Assembly: GCA_905221605.1 (NCBI GenBank)
Contig: CAJNDS010002429.1
Span: 135,809-199,808 of the forward strand
Reading direction: 5' to 3'
Length of the DNA: 64,000 bases
Source of the DNA: Symbiodinium natans
Taxonomy: Eukaryota > Sar > Dinophyceae > Suessiales > Symbiodiniaceae
The first letter of the stretch is position 1; each line of letters begins with the position of its first letter. The translations under genes were made by a program, and so were the position numbers. Below, in pieces: positions 11,273 to 28,560 of this stretch. The notes beneath the pieces are model-generated. The model did not search any database. It was not told where the DNA came from and saw only the letters and a program-made list of their open reading frames with translations.

Positions 11273-12970
11273 CTACACGTCGCTAGACTGCTGCTCGCTA
11301 GATCGCGAGGCTCTGCCCGGACGCCCCACCTGCTTAGCTCCTTCAGCTCCTTCGCATGCTGTTGGAGAACGCTCAGACTCAGCGATTGCCTCTCCCTGCG
11401 TCTCTAGCTCTGAGGCACTCCGAGCAGATGCTTGATCGTCCGTGCCGGTCACCAGGTCTCTCGGCTTGTCGAGGTGGCATGCACCAGGCTCACCACCATC
11501 ACGGGAGACTTGCTCTTCTGGCTCCTTTGGCCCTGGCTCACTCTCATCTGGATTGCTGGCTTGCGACATCACTGCAGGTGCTTCACCCAGCTCAGGAGAA
11601 TGCCGTCGAGCTATGTGCTCCAACACTTGCGACTGCAACGGCGCTGACAGTGTGGAGATGGCCATGCCTTGCTCCTGGCCATCCACTTTTCGGTCGCCAG
11701 AGAACCTCGCACAGGCAGCCAGAGTCTTCTACAAGCTGCCTCGATGCCTGAAAGGCCCTCTGTTATTGAGAAACATACACACACACACACACACATATGA
11801 AAGAAACACCTTCATATGTCGGAAGTACAGTACCAGAATCATGATTATGCACGGGTGCGCAACAAAAAGTCAAAAAGTTCTCAACTGGCGCCCTCTGGCA
11901 GATCCAGAAGGATCTGAGTCGTCCGGTCTGCCGCCATCTGCCTGGCAGCAGGTTTCCAGCCCGTTTTGCAACATTTCCAGCACACGCAGCCGTGCCGATT
12001 GTTGCAATTTCACATGTGCAGGATGCATTGAATTTTGCTATTCTTTTCATACGCATGGCCGGCACAGCCGCGGGATGTGCCAAAGGATTCTCACAAAGAC
12101 GCGAACCGAAAGGCTGCCATCAGCGTCTTGATGCAGGCACTGCCTTTTTTGTTTTTTTAAATGTGTTTTGCTTCAATGCCAGCGGCATGGCATGCAGGGC
12201 TCACAAACGCTACTCAAAGCGAGGCCTTGCCACCATGTCATGATATGAGAGGTGGTTCGGATTGGCAGAGCTCAGCAAGAGCACCGAGACGATCTCCGAG
12301 TTTCCCATAGTTGCAGCCTGCCGAGCTTTCCAGATTCTATCCACTTTCGAGCAACAAGCTTGGAAGAGTTACGGTGTGCATTCGGGCATGAGCTTTGAGT
12401 GCTTGCAAAGACTGCTCTCCTGGAGCTCCGCATGGAAATCCAAACTTAGAAGTGTTGTGAGATCATGGCTGCCCTGTGTTTCAGGGACTGCCTCCAAACC
12501 TCAAACCTGCAGCTGCCACTTCGAGCACGTACAAGCGGTTCTTGCCCGAGCAGTGCAACAACTGGTTGCCGCAAGTGGTTCCTACGAAATCCTGCGGCGA
12601 TACGCTCTCTGCCGAGCGATGCTGAGCACTTCGAGCCTCGAAGAGCGGTGTCTCCCCAACCTCGTCCTGTGCATTGGGGTCGGCCTTGGATTTGCCGAGT
12701 CCAGATTGCACTCTCCCTGCACTTTACGGCCACAAGGCCATAAGGCCATAAGGCTCTAAACCCTCACAGCCCCGGGCCCTGGAAGCGAGCAGTCGGAAGA
12801 CGTCCTCCAATGGAATCGGCAGTGCATTTCATCGCCCGATGGGTCTGCTGAGTCATGCTGGGTCCACTGCACGAAGCTTGCAAAGCCAGTAAGCTTCCGT
12901 CCTCAACGTTGCCTTTCTGGGTCGCTTCCAGCAACTGGCTCGAAAGGGCGCCACTGCCATCTTCGGACAT
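11273..12970 (-). CDS. Ankyrin-repeat protein
   Basis: Likely start ATG at 12968-12970 (MSEDGSGALSSQLLEATQKG, an N-terminal ankyrin cap), with the exon ending at about 12902 before a GA donor. The next exon (12634-12711) carries a repeat turn, KADPNAQDEVGETPLFEA. Exon 12255-12317 carries a second ankyrin helix pair, AATMGNSEIVSVLLLSSA followed by NPN. Further probable exons are 11888-11995 (RLRVLEMLQNGLETCC) and 11273-11728 (CARFSGDRKVDGQEQ; then SQVLEHIARRHSPEL), a hydrophilic Glu/Ser-rich tail ending with TAG at 11273. Ankyrin repeats bind partner proteins; the specific partner cannot be told. Whether the tail ends the protein or splices on to the SH3-like exon at 8983-9723 is not settled. 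Confidence 0.7.
11775..11795. repeat. (CA)n microsatellite
   Basis: An uninterrupted CA repeat preceded by AAACATA, inside the ankyrin gene between its last two proposed exons. The same 5' flank precedes the CA repeat at 30795. Confidence 0.9.
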
Positions 12971-14697
12971 GGTCAATGCGCGTTCCCTGGGAGGAGCCCT
13001 GTGCATGTTTACCAATAATTCTACTCGTAAACCATTCAGCTGTCGCTGTTGGTGCATTAAGGCGGGCTCTGACAGAGGGAGCCTGGCTGCATGGTTGGGA
13101 CGGCTGAACCTCCGCCTTATATGCCTTGTTCGCCGTGCTTTCCCACATCATGAGCTCATGCCCGCATTTCTGAGCACAAAAGTGTGCAGCACCTGTGGGG
13201 CACGGCAGCCGACTGACCAAGAACGTCACTGCTACAACTTCGACATTCTACACTGCAGCGGAGGCAGCGAAGCCAAAGTGCCCAGCTCCTGTTGCTGCGT
13301 CATGACCTGCAGCATGATGCTTAAAGGCTTGCAGCGGAAGGACCGTGATAGGCGCCTCGGAGATTCCTTTCATTTGGCTTGAGCTTGGAGTTAAAAAAGC
13401 TAGAAGAGTTGTTCGTGGATTTCGCTGGTTCAATATTGTACCATGCACCGGATGGCCCAACAAGTTGCTTCAAGTGATCTTATTTCTGGACAGCTCCGAT
13501 TCAGGCTTTTCAGGGCGAATGATTACATGTAATTTGTGAATGATCTAAGCAGTGGGGCCTTTGCAAACATACCGTCTTTCGCATTTCTCCCAGAGATCAG
13601 GGTGCCACGCTGCCACTTTTCACTGTGGCCGTCAGCTGCTCCACTGCCTGCTTCCGCAGCCTGTCAGCATTGCAAATGCCAATTCTGCAAATTCGGAACA
13701 TGAGTCTCTGTGTGGGGCACGGACATGCAAGCATTCACGCCACGATACGACATGGAATTGCATGTTATGAAGAACAACAACCAAACCTTCCCCCCCTCTG
13801 TTTGTAGCCTTTCAAGCGAGTGAGTCAATTCGTGAAAGAAGCGACCAGTGACTTCCCAGGTCATTGCCGCTCGACTGCCCAAGCTCCAACAACGTTGTTG
13901 CTCAGCTCAAGCAAATGCGGAGCATCATGGATCTGCTCACACCTCCTCCAAGGGAAGCCCCCTCGGTAAACAGCCTCCTTTGCACCCCCACCCATCCGGG
14001 CAGCTGTTCTCCAACAGCCACTGTTGAGGGTTTCCCGCGGGTTACATGAAAGCCGATGGAATCCTATGCCTGGATGCACCGTGGGATTTGTGTCAGGACA
14101 GCGTGAGCCGAAGAGGCCTCCACCAGCTGCTTTCCAATTGCTTCAACCTTGGGAACCGTGAGGAACCGTGAACCGTGATGAACCGGTTGAACCGGGCATG
14201 TGCACACATCTCAAAGCCGAAGCCCGCAGTCCATCCTGGAAGGAAACGCGTTATGAAACGCGTCTGAATGAGCGTCCAAGTGCAGCATGAACTTGGCTTG
14301 ATGCGCGTCTTCTGTGCGCTCTTGCTCCACGAGGATGGGGTGCGGCCTTAGGCAGAAATTGCCCATGACATGCTGAATTCACAAGGGCGCACAAATCGTT
14401 TACCCCTCTCTTCACAGCTCTGGACCATTACGCACTAAACGGACTCAGCGGCCATGTCTCATCCGATGCTACGATCACGGGTCTTTTCAAGGCCACCCTT
14501 CCGCGGCGCGAGGAGAATGCGTCACAAAGGAAGCCCACTTGCCGACGTTCCTGGTGCCGTCGTGACCAGTGCAAGTGACCAGGGCGCGCCAGCTCTATCT
14601 AGTCTAACGATAGTTTATTCAAGCAGCTGCAGAAAGAAGCTTGCCAGATTGAGGCCGCATTCCGGCAACAACCCAGGCTCTCCTTCATCTGCGATTG
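12971..14697. other. Mostly unassigned; possible scattered minus-strand exons
   Basis: Weakly protein-like minus-strand segments occur near 13250-13390, 13800-13882 (AAMTWEVTGRFFHELTHSLE) and 14460-14580, none with a recognised family. A short tandem of GAACCGTGA-type words lies at 14150-14200. These could be exons of the gene starting near 15862 or spacer. Confidence 0.25.
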
Positions 14698-15862
14698 CTA
14701 CAGTACAAGACTGTTCTCAGCCGTCGCACGTGCTGCGCACCATAAAGCTTTGGATCCATAGTCATCTATTGCTCGCTGCAAGGACTCTAGCGCACAACCT
14801 GTTTCGCGATTCTTCACAATCTGAAGATCTCCTTTAGATGCGAGCCTGTACACGCGACCTCGTTGCATAACACTTTGAGTGGAATGCGGAGGAACACAGC
14901 TTTGCACCTGATGCTGTCGCAATTTGACACATGTAATCAACATAAAGTTAAATACAGTTAAATACAATAGACTCAAACAGACTCAAAAAGACACCCTCGC
15001 AGATGCGACGGCATCAAGCATCAAGCAAAGCAGCGCTACGGATCGGTCCTGAAGGGAAGGAACCTCTGCAGAACCAAGACGAGCCTACTCCTGCAACACG
15101 GCCAGAAGAGGTAATCAGTGTGGCAGCTTGATCTATAGAGGTTCTTGCTGGCCGTTCAAAAGGCGTCTCTGCAATGAATCTGTACAGCTTCCAGAGCCAT
15201 TGTGCAGGTGCCCCATGCTCGAGTCGAGCCCTTCAACAAAAGAATAAAGTTCAGGTTAGACAGCAAAAGCACATTTATTCCACGACTTTGCTCGGCAGCC
15301 CCTTGAAAACAGCACAATGCCCACGGGACGGACCCATCATTTTTCCAGTGTCCATGTCCCGTCAGCTGCCTGGCCCCCTAAGCCAACACAGCATCATGAA
15401 CAGCATCGTTTGGGCATCGAAGTTGGGCCGTGCAGTAGCGACTGAGCTTTGGGATTCACCTTTTGGCGTTGTTGCGGCACTCTCTCAGGCAACGCGGCAT
15501 GCTGAGCAGCTCGGACCACTCTCTTCTTCCATGACAATCTTCGGAACACCTGCAGCTTCCTGAGCAGAGCTCATGCCAAGCCCATGTCGCATCTACACTG
15601 AATCTACACTTCCGGTTTTTCTCCTCCAGCACATATGGGCAGGACCACTCCTGCGAGTATGGGGCCTTTGCATGTGCAGCTTTCGTTTCTGCCGTGCGGC
15701 GGGCTCCCACTTCTTCGCGGCAATCTCCGAACTCACGGCCTGCAGGGGATTTATTCGGGCGCAGATCGGTCCTTCGTGATGGTACTCGTGTGAGACGTGA
15801 GGTTTCTTGCAGGCCTCCGCTGTGTCCCCCAGCTTCTTCTGAGCAATTCCGGCCTTAGCCAT
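14698..15862 (-). CDS. Unidentified protein, several probable exons
   Basis: An ATG at 15860-15862 opens MAKAGIAQKKLGDTAEACKK, TPR-like in spacing, and the frame stays open to about 15600. Another probable exon at 14698-14850 contains VKNRETGCALESLQRAIDDY and ends at a stop at 14698. A segment near 15480-15560 is basic (RKLQVFRRLSWKKRVV). The product is unknown. The ATG lies only about 10 nt downstream of the malic enzyme stop at 15873, so these exons could instead be alternative 3' exons of malic enzyme. The frame is also open upstream across that stop in a different phase. Confidence 0.35.
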
Positions 15863-15872
15863 GCTTAACGGC

Positions 15873-20427
<4,555 letters not shown>

Positions 20428-20944
20428 TCTTGCAAAGCCTCACGCACATGAAGCATGCATGATGAGCAAAAAGAGCGCAATGCAAGTGCAAGCGCGATTG
20501 CCAGGAGATTCGCCTCCTGCACCGTCCGGGCGTTGCAGCTCTTGTCCAGGATGTGTCTCACTTGAGACAGGCCCTCCTGTTCAAGATTGTTCAAGTGCAT
20601 TCACACATCTTACAAGTGCCCTACACCAAGCAAGACCGGCGAGCGTAGCGAAGCGGCACCTGGTCGTTCCAAGCTGCCGCACCCAATTTAGCCACAGATT
20701 TGGGAAGCGAAAGGTCGCGGCCTGTACACTAAACTCACAAAAGGGCGCTTCTTCTAAGCTTTGGCTTAGGCTTCTTCACATCTTCTCACACCAGCATTGC
20801 TAGCACTTCGTTTGCCGGTCCTGAGACGTCGATATTCAGAGTCATTGCCTGGGCTGCAAAAGTGTACATGGGCCTCAAGACACTTACAGGGTGGCTTTCC
20901 TGGCTAACGGTGTGGAAAGCTTTCAAACAATTCCAGACTGTAGG

Positions 20945-22440
20945 TCAGGTGATGAACTGAGTCGCGCTTCCCTCCTCGCTTCTAAATCTAAGGATCCGGG
21001 CAATTCCGCAACTTTGAGCCGTAATGTCTGAGGCGGCATCTTTGGCAAGGATCAAGCCGCGCACGCCGCAGTCTTGAGATGTCAGCATGCTTTGCCATGC
21101 CCAGCGGAAGCTTCGAAATGCTTCGAGATTGAAGGGGCACCACCGCTGGGGACCAAACACGGTGAGGCGCACGGACTCGGATGAGAAAGATGCTTCGCAA
21201 GGTCAGTGTGCTCACATGTGCTCACGTAGTTTTACATATTGGGCACGTCCTGGCACAATCGAAATCGGGAACCCAACTGCAGTCGACCTCAGATCTTCGC
21301 TCATCTGCCCGATGCCTGAACAGCGAATGCAAAGCCGGCTCTCATCACTGGGGCCACTTTGGGAAAACCCCCAGCAGCTCTCACAAGCTTGACTTTTTTG
21401 CCATGCCTGGTCTTGCCGCGACACCTTGAAGCAGCTCGCACATCTCGTGCCGAAGCTTGCTTCGCAAGTCCAGCTTCTGTACAGAGATTGTGCAAGAGCC
21501 GCACAGCTCAGGTTCCAAAACCTGAGCAGGTTATGCCACTAGACTTTATGATCTTGCGCACCAGGCGGAGTGCTTGCTGATGAGGCAGATCCTAGCAGCA
21601 AGTGGTACACAGAGGCTTGACCTCCATTACCATGAGGCAGGATAACAACAACCGTCCTCCAAATCAGGGAAAGAAGCTTCTGCTAAGCGGAGGAGAAGAG
21701 CTTCAGGGGTCTGGCCGCCTCCACTTGAAACTGTGTTGTGTGACATACACGTTTTGAACGCACATTGATGCACTGTTCTGATCGTGACCCACGGTCGCTT
21801 CTGGCCAGCACTGTAAAGTGCTGCATCCTCACGGCGTCACGACGTGGTGCCTTCTGCACAGCGGCCCAAGACTTCAATCCTTCGAATGCCATAGCCTTGA
21901 ACATCATTTCAGCTTTCTCACAACTCACAGCTGCAATCGCAAAAGGCGGGCAAGCTACTCTTCTTCAAGCCAAAGCAATCGGGGCAAGGGTTACCCACTT
22001 CGAAGCGCAGAATTCCTCAGTACTTGCCAGTAGTTTCGGAACACCCGACGACGTACGAGCAACAGTCTGCACATGGCTGCACAGTTCCAACTTCTGACAG
22101 AACAATGTTCAAACATGCTAACATGCAGTTGATTGCAACTGAGATTCGAGTGGGATCCTGCCAACCAGGAAGCTCTGTCCAGCCGTTGAAATCGGCGTTG
22201 TGCAGTCTCCTGCCACGCTCGACAAAGACACCTTCATCATCCTTAGCCACGACCGCGTCAAGAGAACAGCAAACTGTACAATCTGCACATGACATACGTA
22301 GATGGAGCCCCACAAAAAAACTGAGACATCACAAGCCTCCTAAACTTCGCACCGGTGTCGAGGCCGGGCACGAAAATGTTTCGACAAGCGTCTGTGCCTT
22401 CAAACCCATCATCTTGCAGCAAGGATAGGACGCGGAGGGT
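20945..22440 (-). CDS. Unidentified protein, several exons ending at 20945
   Basis: Probable exons in order: about 22312-22440 (LSLLQDDGFEGTDACRN); about 22145-22262 (DDEGVFVERGRRLHNADFNG); about 21825-21950 (AEMMFKAMAFEGLKSWAAVQ); about 21290-21440, where one of two competing frames contains paired cysteines (ACESCWGFSQSG then CIRCSG); and a terminal exon of about 21190-20945 (VRLTVFGPQRWCPFNLEAFR) ending at a stop. The cysteine pairs could form a small zinc site. No family is recognised. The composition and open frames are convincing for the first, second and last exons. It may be the 3' part of a much longer gene that begins at 32450. Confidence 0.5.
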
Positions 22441-22778
22441 ATTGCGAGAGCCGTAGTCGCCTTGAGTCGATTGAGAAATCTGCTGATGTAGACAGACATA
22501 CTATGGCACACTCCTCACAGATTGGCCCGCCATGTGATTTTTGCAGAAGATACAGTCAAGCGTCCCCACCACTTCACGCGAACCTCGTGCACCTGGCAGA
22601 CCTTGCAGCACAACTGGCATTCATTTCAGCGGTTTTGCACGTGATCAACCGTGCCAACACTTGTGAAACCCGTCAAGCACGTGCGGGAGCTGCCCCGCTC
22701 AAGCCTGCTCCAAGTCGATCTCCAGCCATTGAGGGTCTGCACTGTCAGCCGGAAACCTGCGCAGCCGAACTATCCAAA

Positions 22779-23680
22779 TTATTTAGCCAGGGACAGGGGC
22801 TCGAACCCAAAACAAAAGCAATTGGCCCAGCTGCCACTCGGAGTCGGTGCCATCGACCACAAACTGAGCGCGGTCATCGTCCACGCTTGCCCGAACCGGG
22901 CGCGAGCGCGACAAATTTCGCCTGCCACCTGAAATTCTTGTATAGTGCGGCTGCTGAGGTGTTTGAGCGCTGACAGTTCCGAATGAACTTGCCCTAAGAG
23001 CTGCTTAGAGTGTCTCTCCGGGGCTAATCCGAGTTGATTTCTCTGACTTGGTGTCGCTAGGTTTCCAGAGAATTCTGCGAAGGCCCTTGTCGGGCCTGGC
23101 CAAGCAGCCGCCGCCTCAGCGGCCTCAGAGAGCGCAGGGCGCTCCGGCAAGGCTCTGCAAAACCCGCGGTCGCCTCATGGAGCCGCCAGACATGTCTCGG
23201 TGCCTCCGTGCGCTCCCGGAGTGCTGCCACTGGGAACGGCCGCGTCTCCCAAGGCAACGGAAAGCGTGTCTGATGTCAAAAGCCCAAGCACCAGGCATTT
23301 GCACCTTGAGCCAGGCTGCCCAGGCCTCAAAGGGAAAGGACTGGACATGACTGGACGTGCAAACCGCCAAGACTTAGCCTTTCTTATCTTTCTTGCAGCT
23401 TGGAGGCGCTCAAATCCCATGGGCACTGCGCCACCGCCTGCAATTTTCTGAAATGGAACATATTGGAACATGAAAGAAGAGCTATGTCTGGACACGTCTG
23501 GACACGTCTGGACACGTCGACACGTGGGCGTGTTCTGGGCCTCTGCTCGTAGCTGGAAAGCTTCGAAGGCGAGCTCGGGCGCAAGGAGCCTAAGCCACAA
23601 TTCTCTGTCCAAGATTCCGCCGAGGCCCAGGCCGAGGCAAAGAAAAAGCCCCCACTGTGCCCAGCGGTCGATCACATGGC
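22779..23680 (-). CDS. Unidentified probable exons
   Basis: About 23540-23680 reads DRWAQWGLFLCLGLGLGGIL followed by RELWLRLLAPELAFEAFQ, a hydrophobic segment that may be membrane-spanning. About 23180-23455 is open in two frames and the choice is unclear. About 22779-22985 reads SELSALKHLSSRTIQEFQVA and continues through a Trp/Cys-rich end to a stop at 22779. No family is recognised. It sits in series with the exon clusters on both sides. Confidence 0.35.
23484..23520. repeat. Short tandem repeat (three TCTGGACACG units)
   Basis: Three near-perfect copies of an 11-nt unit between two probable exons. It may mark an intron slip or a duplicated target site. Confidence 0.75.
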
Positions 23681-23828
23681 ACCCTCGACTTTATGAACCT
23701 TGCCCTGGCCCCCCCAATATTGAGATGCTGTGGACCTCTGCCTTGCTGAGTCTATGTGAGAGCCGCTGGCACCGCTGTAACCAAAGCCAGCAACCTAGTT
23801 TTTCAACCACGACAAGCATTCAACACAA

Positions 23829-26113
23829 TCACGGAAAAAGCGAATAGGCCTTGATCCTTTCGAACCTTTGGGCAATCGTGGTTTTCGACGAATTGGGGAC
23901 CACCCACACACGCCCGTCGATTCGTCGTATTGCCTGTGATCCATGGACGCCCCTTATCCAGGACCCTCGATCGTCGATTATGCCCCTGCTGAACCGTATG
24001 GCTCCTGTGAACCCCGTTGCGCCAGGGCGGGCGCTAGCGTTAAGTTGTCCAAGCAACCGTTTGGAAAAGCAATTTGAAAAGCATAGCGAGATATCGTAGC
24101 AAGCAAGATTTGTCCCGGAGCACCTTTGCATCAGGCTGCCAGGCAACTCAGATGCCAGCCGAAGAGCCTTGCAGTTACGAGGTGATTTCTGATGGTTCTC
24201 AATCTTTGCCAACGACGAACTGTCTGGAGCTAAAAGCTGACAACATCTTGGCCTGGCAGCGCCGGAATGTTTCGCAGTCCTGCAAGGCACGCTCGAACAC
24301 CTGAGGCATGGAGGTTGCACACCAGAGTGTCCACACAGTGTGCCTCTCGAAGACTTTTAGCAGAGGAACAGGAATGATGCCGGCTTCTTGGCAAAGTTCA
24401 CCTGTTCCATTTCGCTACTGATGTCCGCATGTCTTCGGGGGTCTTCCAGTCAACAAGCCAGCACAAACCACAGCCTGGCAAGAGGCAACAGACAAGCTGA
24501 CAGGCCAAGCTTCCAAGCTCCGTGTGCCAGGTTCGCTGGATCCCGTCCTGGCAGAGATCCGAGAAGAAACCCGGCAACCCGCTAGGAGGCAACGGAGCTC
24601 ACCAAGAGTGTATGAAGGGTTTTGACAGATCACGATGCACTGCTTCATTGAGCCCAGCATCGTGCATGCGAGACTGGTTCCACCCGCCTGAGCTGCGCTA
24701 AACTGCCCCCCCCCCCCCCCACTCCGCGACCCGAACGGTACCTCATCGACACTCGGCTCGCGAGGCAATTTCGCGGCTGCTCAAGCTCGTCTGGGGTCGA
24801 CCAACTCAGGAACGTGTTGGGTTGCCAAGATGCCGCAATCATTTTCCAGCTCCCACCTAGAGCTCTGCAAAAGGCAACATGGAATCTGACTGGGGTATAT
24901 CTTGGGCATAAGAATAACAAAACTATTCGCAGGCAACTCTGAGCCATGCGCCGGCCAAGAGGGCCCCGCCAGATCAGGGCGCAGTGCCCCGGCTGGGCAA
25001 CCGGCATAGCCGGCACGCCGAAAGCCTTCTTAGGACTCTTGCTCGGATTGTGAAGGGCTGCTTCGTATGTACTTCGTCCTGCTTCGGTGCCAGCCTGGCA
25101 GCAGCTGGTGCCGAACTTCGAAACCGCGCCACACACTCCTGCAGCAGATGGAGGCAACAACAAGCACTCGCAGACAAGTACAGTAAAGAGCAAGCAAGTC
25201 TGACAGGTCAGTGCCTCCGTAATCCAGAATGACCGGCATCGTGGTAATCTGCCCATCATAAAACCGTAGACCTTCTTGAACACTCACGCCTTTGTCCTGG
25301 AGTGCTCAACTTGTTGAAGGTCGTGCAATGGCGGACGCGGGCAATTGCACGCAACTACAGCTTGGCTAAGTTTCGTTGTGGGGCTTGTACTTCACCATGC
25401 GGGCGGATCTGCCAATTGCATCGGGCTGCCTGTACTGCTGCTCAACAGCATCACGCGACCTCTGCACTGAGCAGGGGAGAAGCGCAAGGCCAAATCTGAG
25501 TGCGCTAAAAAGCGACTAGGACACTAAGAGATGCACCATGCCAAGTCCGCATCCGAGTGCCAGCTGCCAAGGATGTAGCGAAAGTGCCAGGCACGCAGCT
25601 GCTGGAACTCTTGGAAAAGCTTCTTCGTCGTCACATCACGGCGAAAGCTATAATATCGCTGCACCATGTCCTCAAGACTCTGCTGCAAACATCACAAATC
25701 GGGCGACGTGCTTGTGACGTGTGCTCAAATTGGCGCAAATATTTTCAGGCCCGGGCAATCCTCTCACTATGGAAATGTTGGTCGGTCCTGGCGCGCGGTA
25801 GCATTGTGTGCGTCTATCCCCCGCTCTACATGTACACATACATAGCGATACGTACACTTATAAATACATCAAACCACTGACAATGTCTGCCCTGCCGAAA
25901 TCAGCCATGTCGCTCGCCCTCTGCATCACAGAGGGCTGCTGCGACGGCAAGCTGCAGCGGCCAGCCACCAGACAGAAGCGTTGGATCCGAAGCCAACAGC
26001 CTAAGTACCAATCCCCGCCCAGCCCCTTGTAGGTTCACAAGCTCGTAAAGTTGCCAGGCACACGCGATTACAAGCGCACCTGACATCTGCCCCGGGGCCT
26101 GCAGAGCGTGCAC
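23829..26113 (-). CDS. Unidentified protein, several convincing exons
   Basis: Coding order: about 25901-26095 (GALVIACAWQLYELVNLQGA then RGLVLRLLASDPTLLSG), helical and HEAT-like in texture; about 25540-25693, entered after TTTGCAG (QSLEDMVQRYYSFRRDVTTK; then FQEFQQLRAWHFRYILG); about 25390-25480 (AVEQQYRQPDAIGRSARMVK); about 25165-25290 (VQEGLRFYDGQITTMPVILD then YGGTDLSDLL); and about 23829-24030 (TGFTGAIRFSRGIIDDRGSW then IRGVHGSQAIRRIDGRVWVV). The second exon looks like a cytoplasmic linker of a membrane protein, but I do not recognise it. Splicing between these exons was not proved. Confidence 0.45.
24703..24720. repeat. Poly-C run
   Basis: Uninterrupted run of about 15 C on the plus strand, probably intronic. 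Confidence 0.85.
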
Positions 26114-27116
26114 ACAGCACGACGCAGATCTCTGGTGCCCCCGGAAAGTAGCAAGGCCTCGATGGCCTGCGAGAGAATGTTAAGAACCGAGCTGCTCGAC
26201 TGCTCCAGATGGATTTCTGATATTCGCCAAAAACAGTCACGCTGCCGAAGCCCTGATCCGGGAAAACCTCGCAGCCGCTTACGGTACGACCTACTTCCCT
26301 GGGGCTGCCTACTCGCTTGTGTCCGGGTCGCGCGTCGCTTGAGACTTTTGTGCTGCCTGCTTTCTGTCAGTGCTGATCGCGTTTGTCTTCATTACCCATT
26401 GGTTGCGCTGAGATTGGCTAAAGTTAAAGAGATGCTACAGAGGCTTCCTGTAGATCGCAGGCCACGTTGTGAGGCCTGCAAGAAGCAACTGATTCGACTG
26501 CATGCCGCAAAAGTTCAGCTACGGCCTCGTCGCACCGGAGCAGCGGACCTGTACGATGCTGTGCTGCTTACTGTGAGAAACCAAGACATATGGAGAACTG
26601 ATTCTCCAAAGTCCAAAAGCAATCCAAAAAAGCAACAGTAGAAACATGTGGAAAAGAAGGAGAGACATGAGAGGCTGCACAGGCACCGGCCTAAGGCCGG
26701 GAGCTCGGATGGAACACCAGGCAAAGGCCGGCCTTAGCTGCGAGCTGCGCAGCGAGACAAGCTCCGCAGATTGTAGCCCGCAGGTTGTAGCAGAACATGT
26801 AGCCCCACACATCTCCACAGAATCCACGCCAAGCCAAGTTGCCCATGCCTCCTAAGCAGGGCATCCTCAGCAAAACAAGTTTCATTCCTTTACGCGTGAC
26901 ACCCTCAGAGAAACTTTCATGCTCCACGCAAGCAAGACTGCAGACGGCGCAACTTATTGCTTGCTGCCAAGTGGCAACTGCAGAAAGTCAAGCCACCCTC
27001 CTCCCGAACTTGCAGCCTCGCCATTCTGGGCCGCGGAGGCTCCCCATTCCTGCGCTTGCGAAGGAAGCAAATAAAAAAGGCAGCAGCCGAACAGAAGTAG
27101 CGCGCCAAGCAAGGCA

Positions 27117-27157
27117 AGGGGGGGGAAGGGGGCCACTTGGGGGGGGGGGGGGGGGCT
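27117..27157. repeat. G-rich block with a long G homopolymer
   Basis: Plus strand carries (G)8 A2 (G)6 CCACTT (G)>15. On the sense strand of the local genes it is C-rich. It could form a quadruplex on the plus strand. Confidence 0.8.
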
Positions 27158-28251
27158 TTTTTGCAGATTCCTCTCGGGGGCGGCCTCGGAGCCGAGCTGA
27201 GAGAGCAGGGCCCAGCGCAAGACGGCCGACTGCCTCGGCGCATCCGCTTTTTGATTTGTTGTCACTGTTCAGAACACCTCTTCTTTCATACATCTCGTTC
27301 ATGAAAGATATGTGTGGACAGGTGTACAAATCACATATATCATACCGTAGTTATGTCGCTCAAGATTGAGCGCAAGTCGCAAGCGGCAGCTTGGGACCCT
27401 CCCTCCACACTTCAGATGTTCATGTGCCCATGCGAGGCTCGATCTTTCCAACACGTTGACCTGAAGCCTGAGGCTCATTGTCCCCCAGATTGCCTTCGAA
27501 CTTTTCCCGCCGGATGTCGGCTTTGCTGCTGTGCATTGCAGGGCTATGTGCCACTCAAAGGTGACAGTTGGCTGACAGTGCTTGCTCCTCTCCTGACCGG
27601 GGTGCTGCCTATGGCGTCCGTGAGCCGACTTTCTCACATGTTTAAACGTATGTCTGACTTGCGCAAGGCAAGTACGGTCAAGTGGGCTTCCACTTGCCGC
27701 TGTGCTCCGGAAGGTCTGTTGTGATTGTCCCGCTAAGTTGGCCCATCAGCCCAACTAGCCACTGGTTGTCACAAGTCCCTGTTCCAGTCATTGGGAACTG
27801 AAGGAGTCTCGCCACGGCACACTCTCACGGAGCTGTCCCTCATTTTCCAGCGCAATCAAACTCTGTCAATTAAGAAAATGTTTGCTTTTGTTGTGACGAC
27901 AGCATTCGTTTGGCTTCATGCCGCTGCTGTCCGCTCCTGTGGCATTCTGTGGCCCGAGCAGCTCCCTGTCATGGGGTAGATCGCTGTGCCTCAAAGCTGG
28001 GAAGGAAATGAAAGAAGCGACAGAACAAGATGCGAATCTTGCCGTAAGGCCGTAAGGCCGTAAGGCCGAGGCCTCGCGCGCAACTGGCGCGCCAATGCCT
28101 GTGAATGTCGGGACAGCCGATCTCGGCACCGGAGCAATGCAGAATGGCGCACCCCCACACACGCACAAATGCCCACACAAGCGCCTGCAGAAAGAGAGCG
28201 AGGCACACCAGACACACCCGACACACCAATCCTGACGCTGCCTTCGTTACA

Positions 28252-28272
28252 ATGTGTGTGTGTGTGTGTGTG
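28252..28272. repeat. (TG)n microsatellite
   Basis: About ten TG units, plus strand, between probable exons. Confidence 0.9.
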
Positions 28273-28299
28273 CGGTCGACCAGGGTGCGCTCGGCCTTG

Positions 28300-28560
28300 T
28301 TACAACGCAGCAGCCCCTCCAGCGCGAAGGCTTAAAGGGCCAACCGCGGGCCCTTCATCCATGCGTGTTTGCATCACCCAGATCTCCACGGGCCCGCCCC
28401 CCCAAACCAGAAAGAGCAAGATACGCTCAATCCGGCAAGGGTTGGATAGAACACTTGGCAAGACAGCCCGCATCAACGATCCAAAGCTCTTCTCATGGCG
28501 ATCCCTCGCCAGGATACTAAGCAAGGGATGCAAGCACGGAGACAGGGCAATCTAGTTACT
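28300..28560 (-). CDS. Unidentified probable exon
   Basis: The frame IALSPCLHPLLSILARDRHE then KSFGSLMRAVLPSVLSNPCR and LLFLVWGGG is open for about 85 codons and alternates hydrophobic and charged residues like a helical repeat. No family is recognised. It lies in series with exons at 25.2-26.1 and 29.9-30.8 kb. Confidence 0.4.

Larger units (their letters stand above)
26114..28299. other. Mostly unassigned; long G-runs and short repeats
   Basis: Holds a G-rich block at about 27117-27157 with an unbroken run of more than 15 G, a (TG)n repeat at 28252-28272, and a three-copy CGTAAGGC tandem at about 28043-28067. A minus-strand frame at 26700-26860 (LGGMGNLAWRGFCGDVWGYM) could be an exon of the surrounding gene. 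Long open plus-strand frames here have no protein-like character. Confidence 0.3.

Noticed and set aside
26108-26641. 177-codon plus-strand open frame
   Set aside because: Partly overlaps the convincing minus-strand exon ending near 25901-26095, and the composition is Arg/Leu/Cys-rich without recognisable domains.
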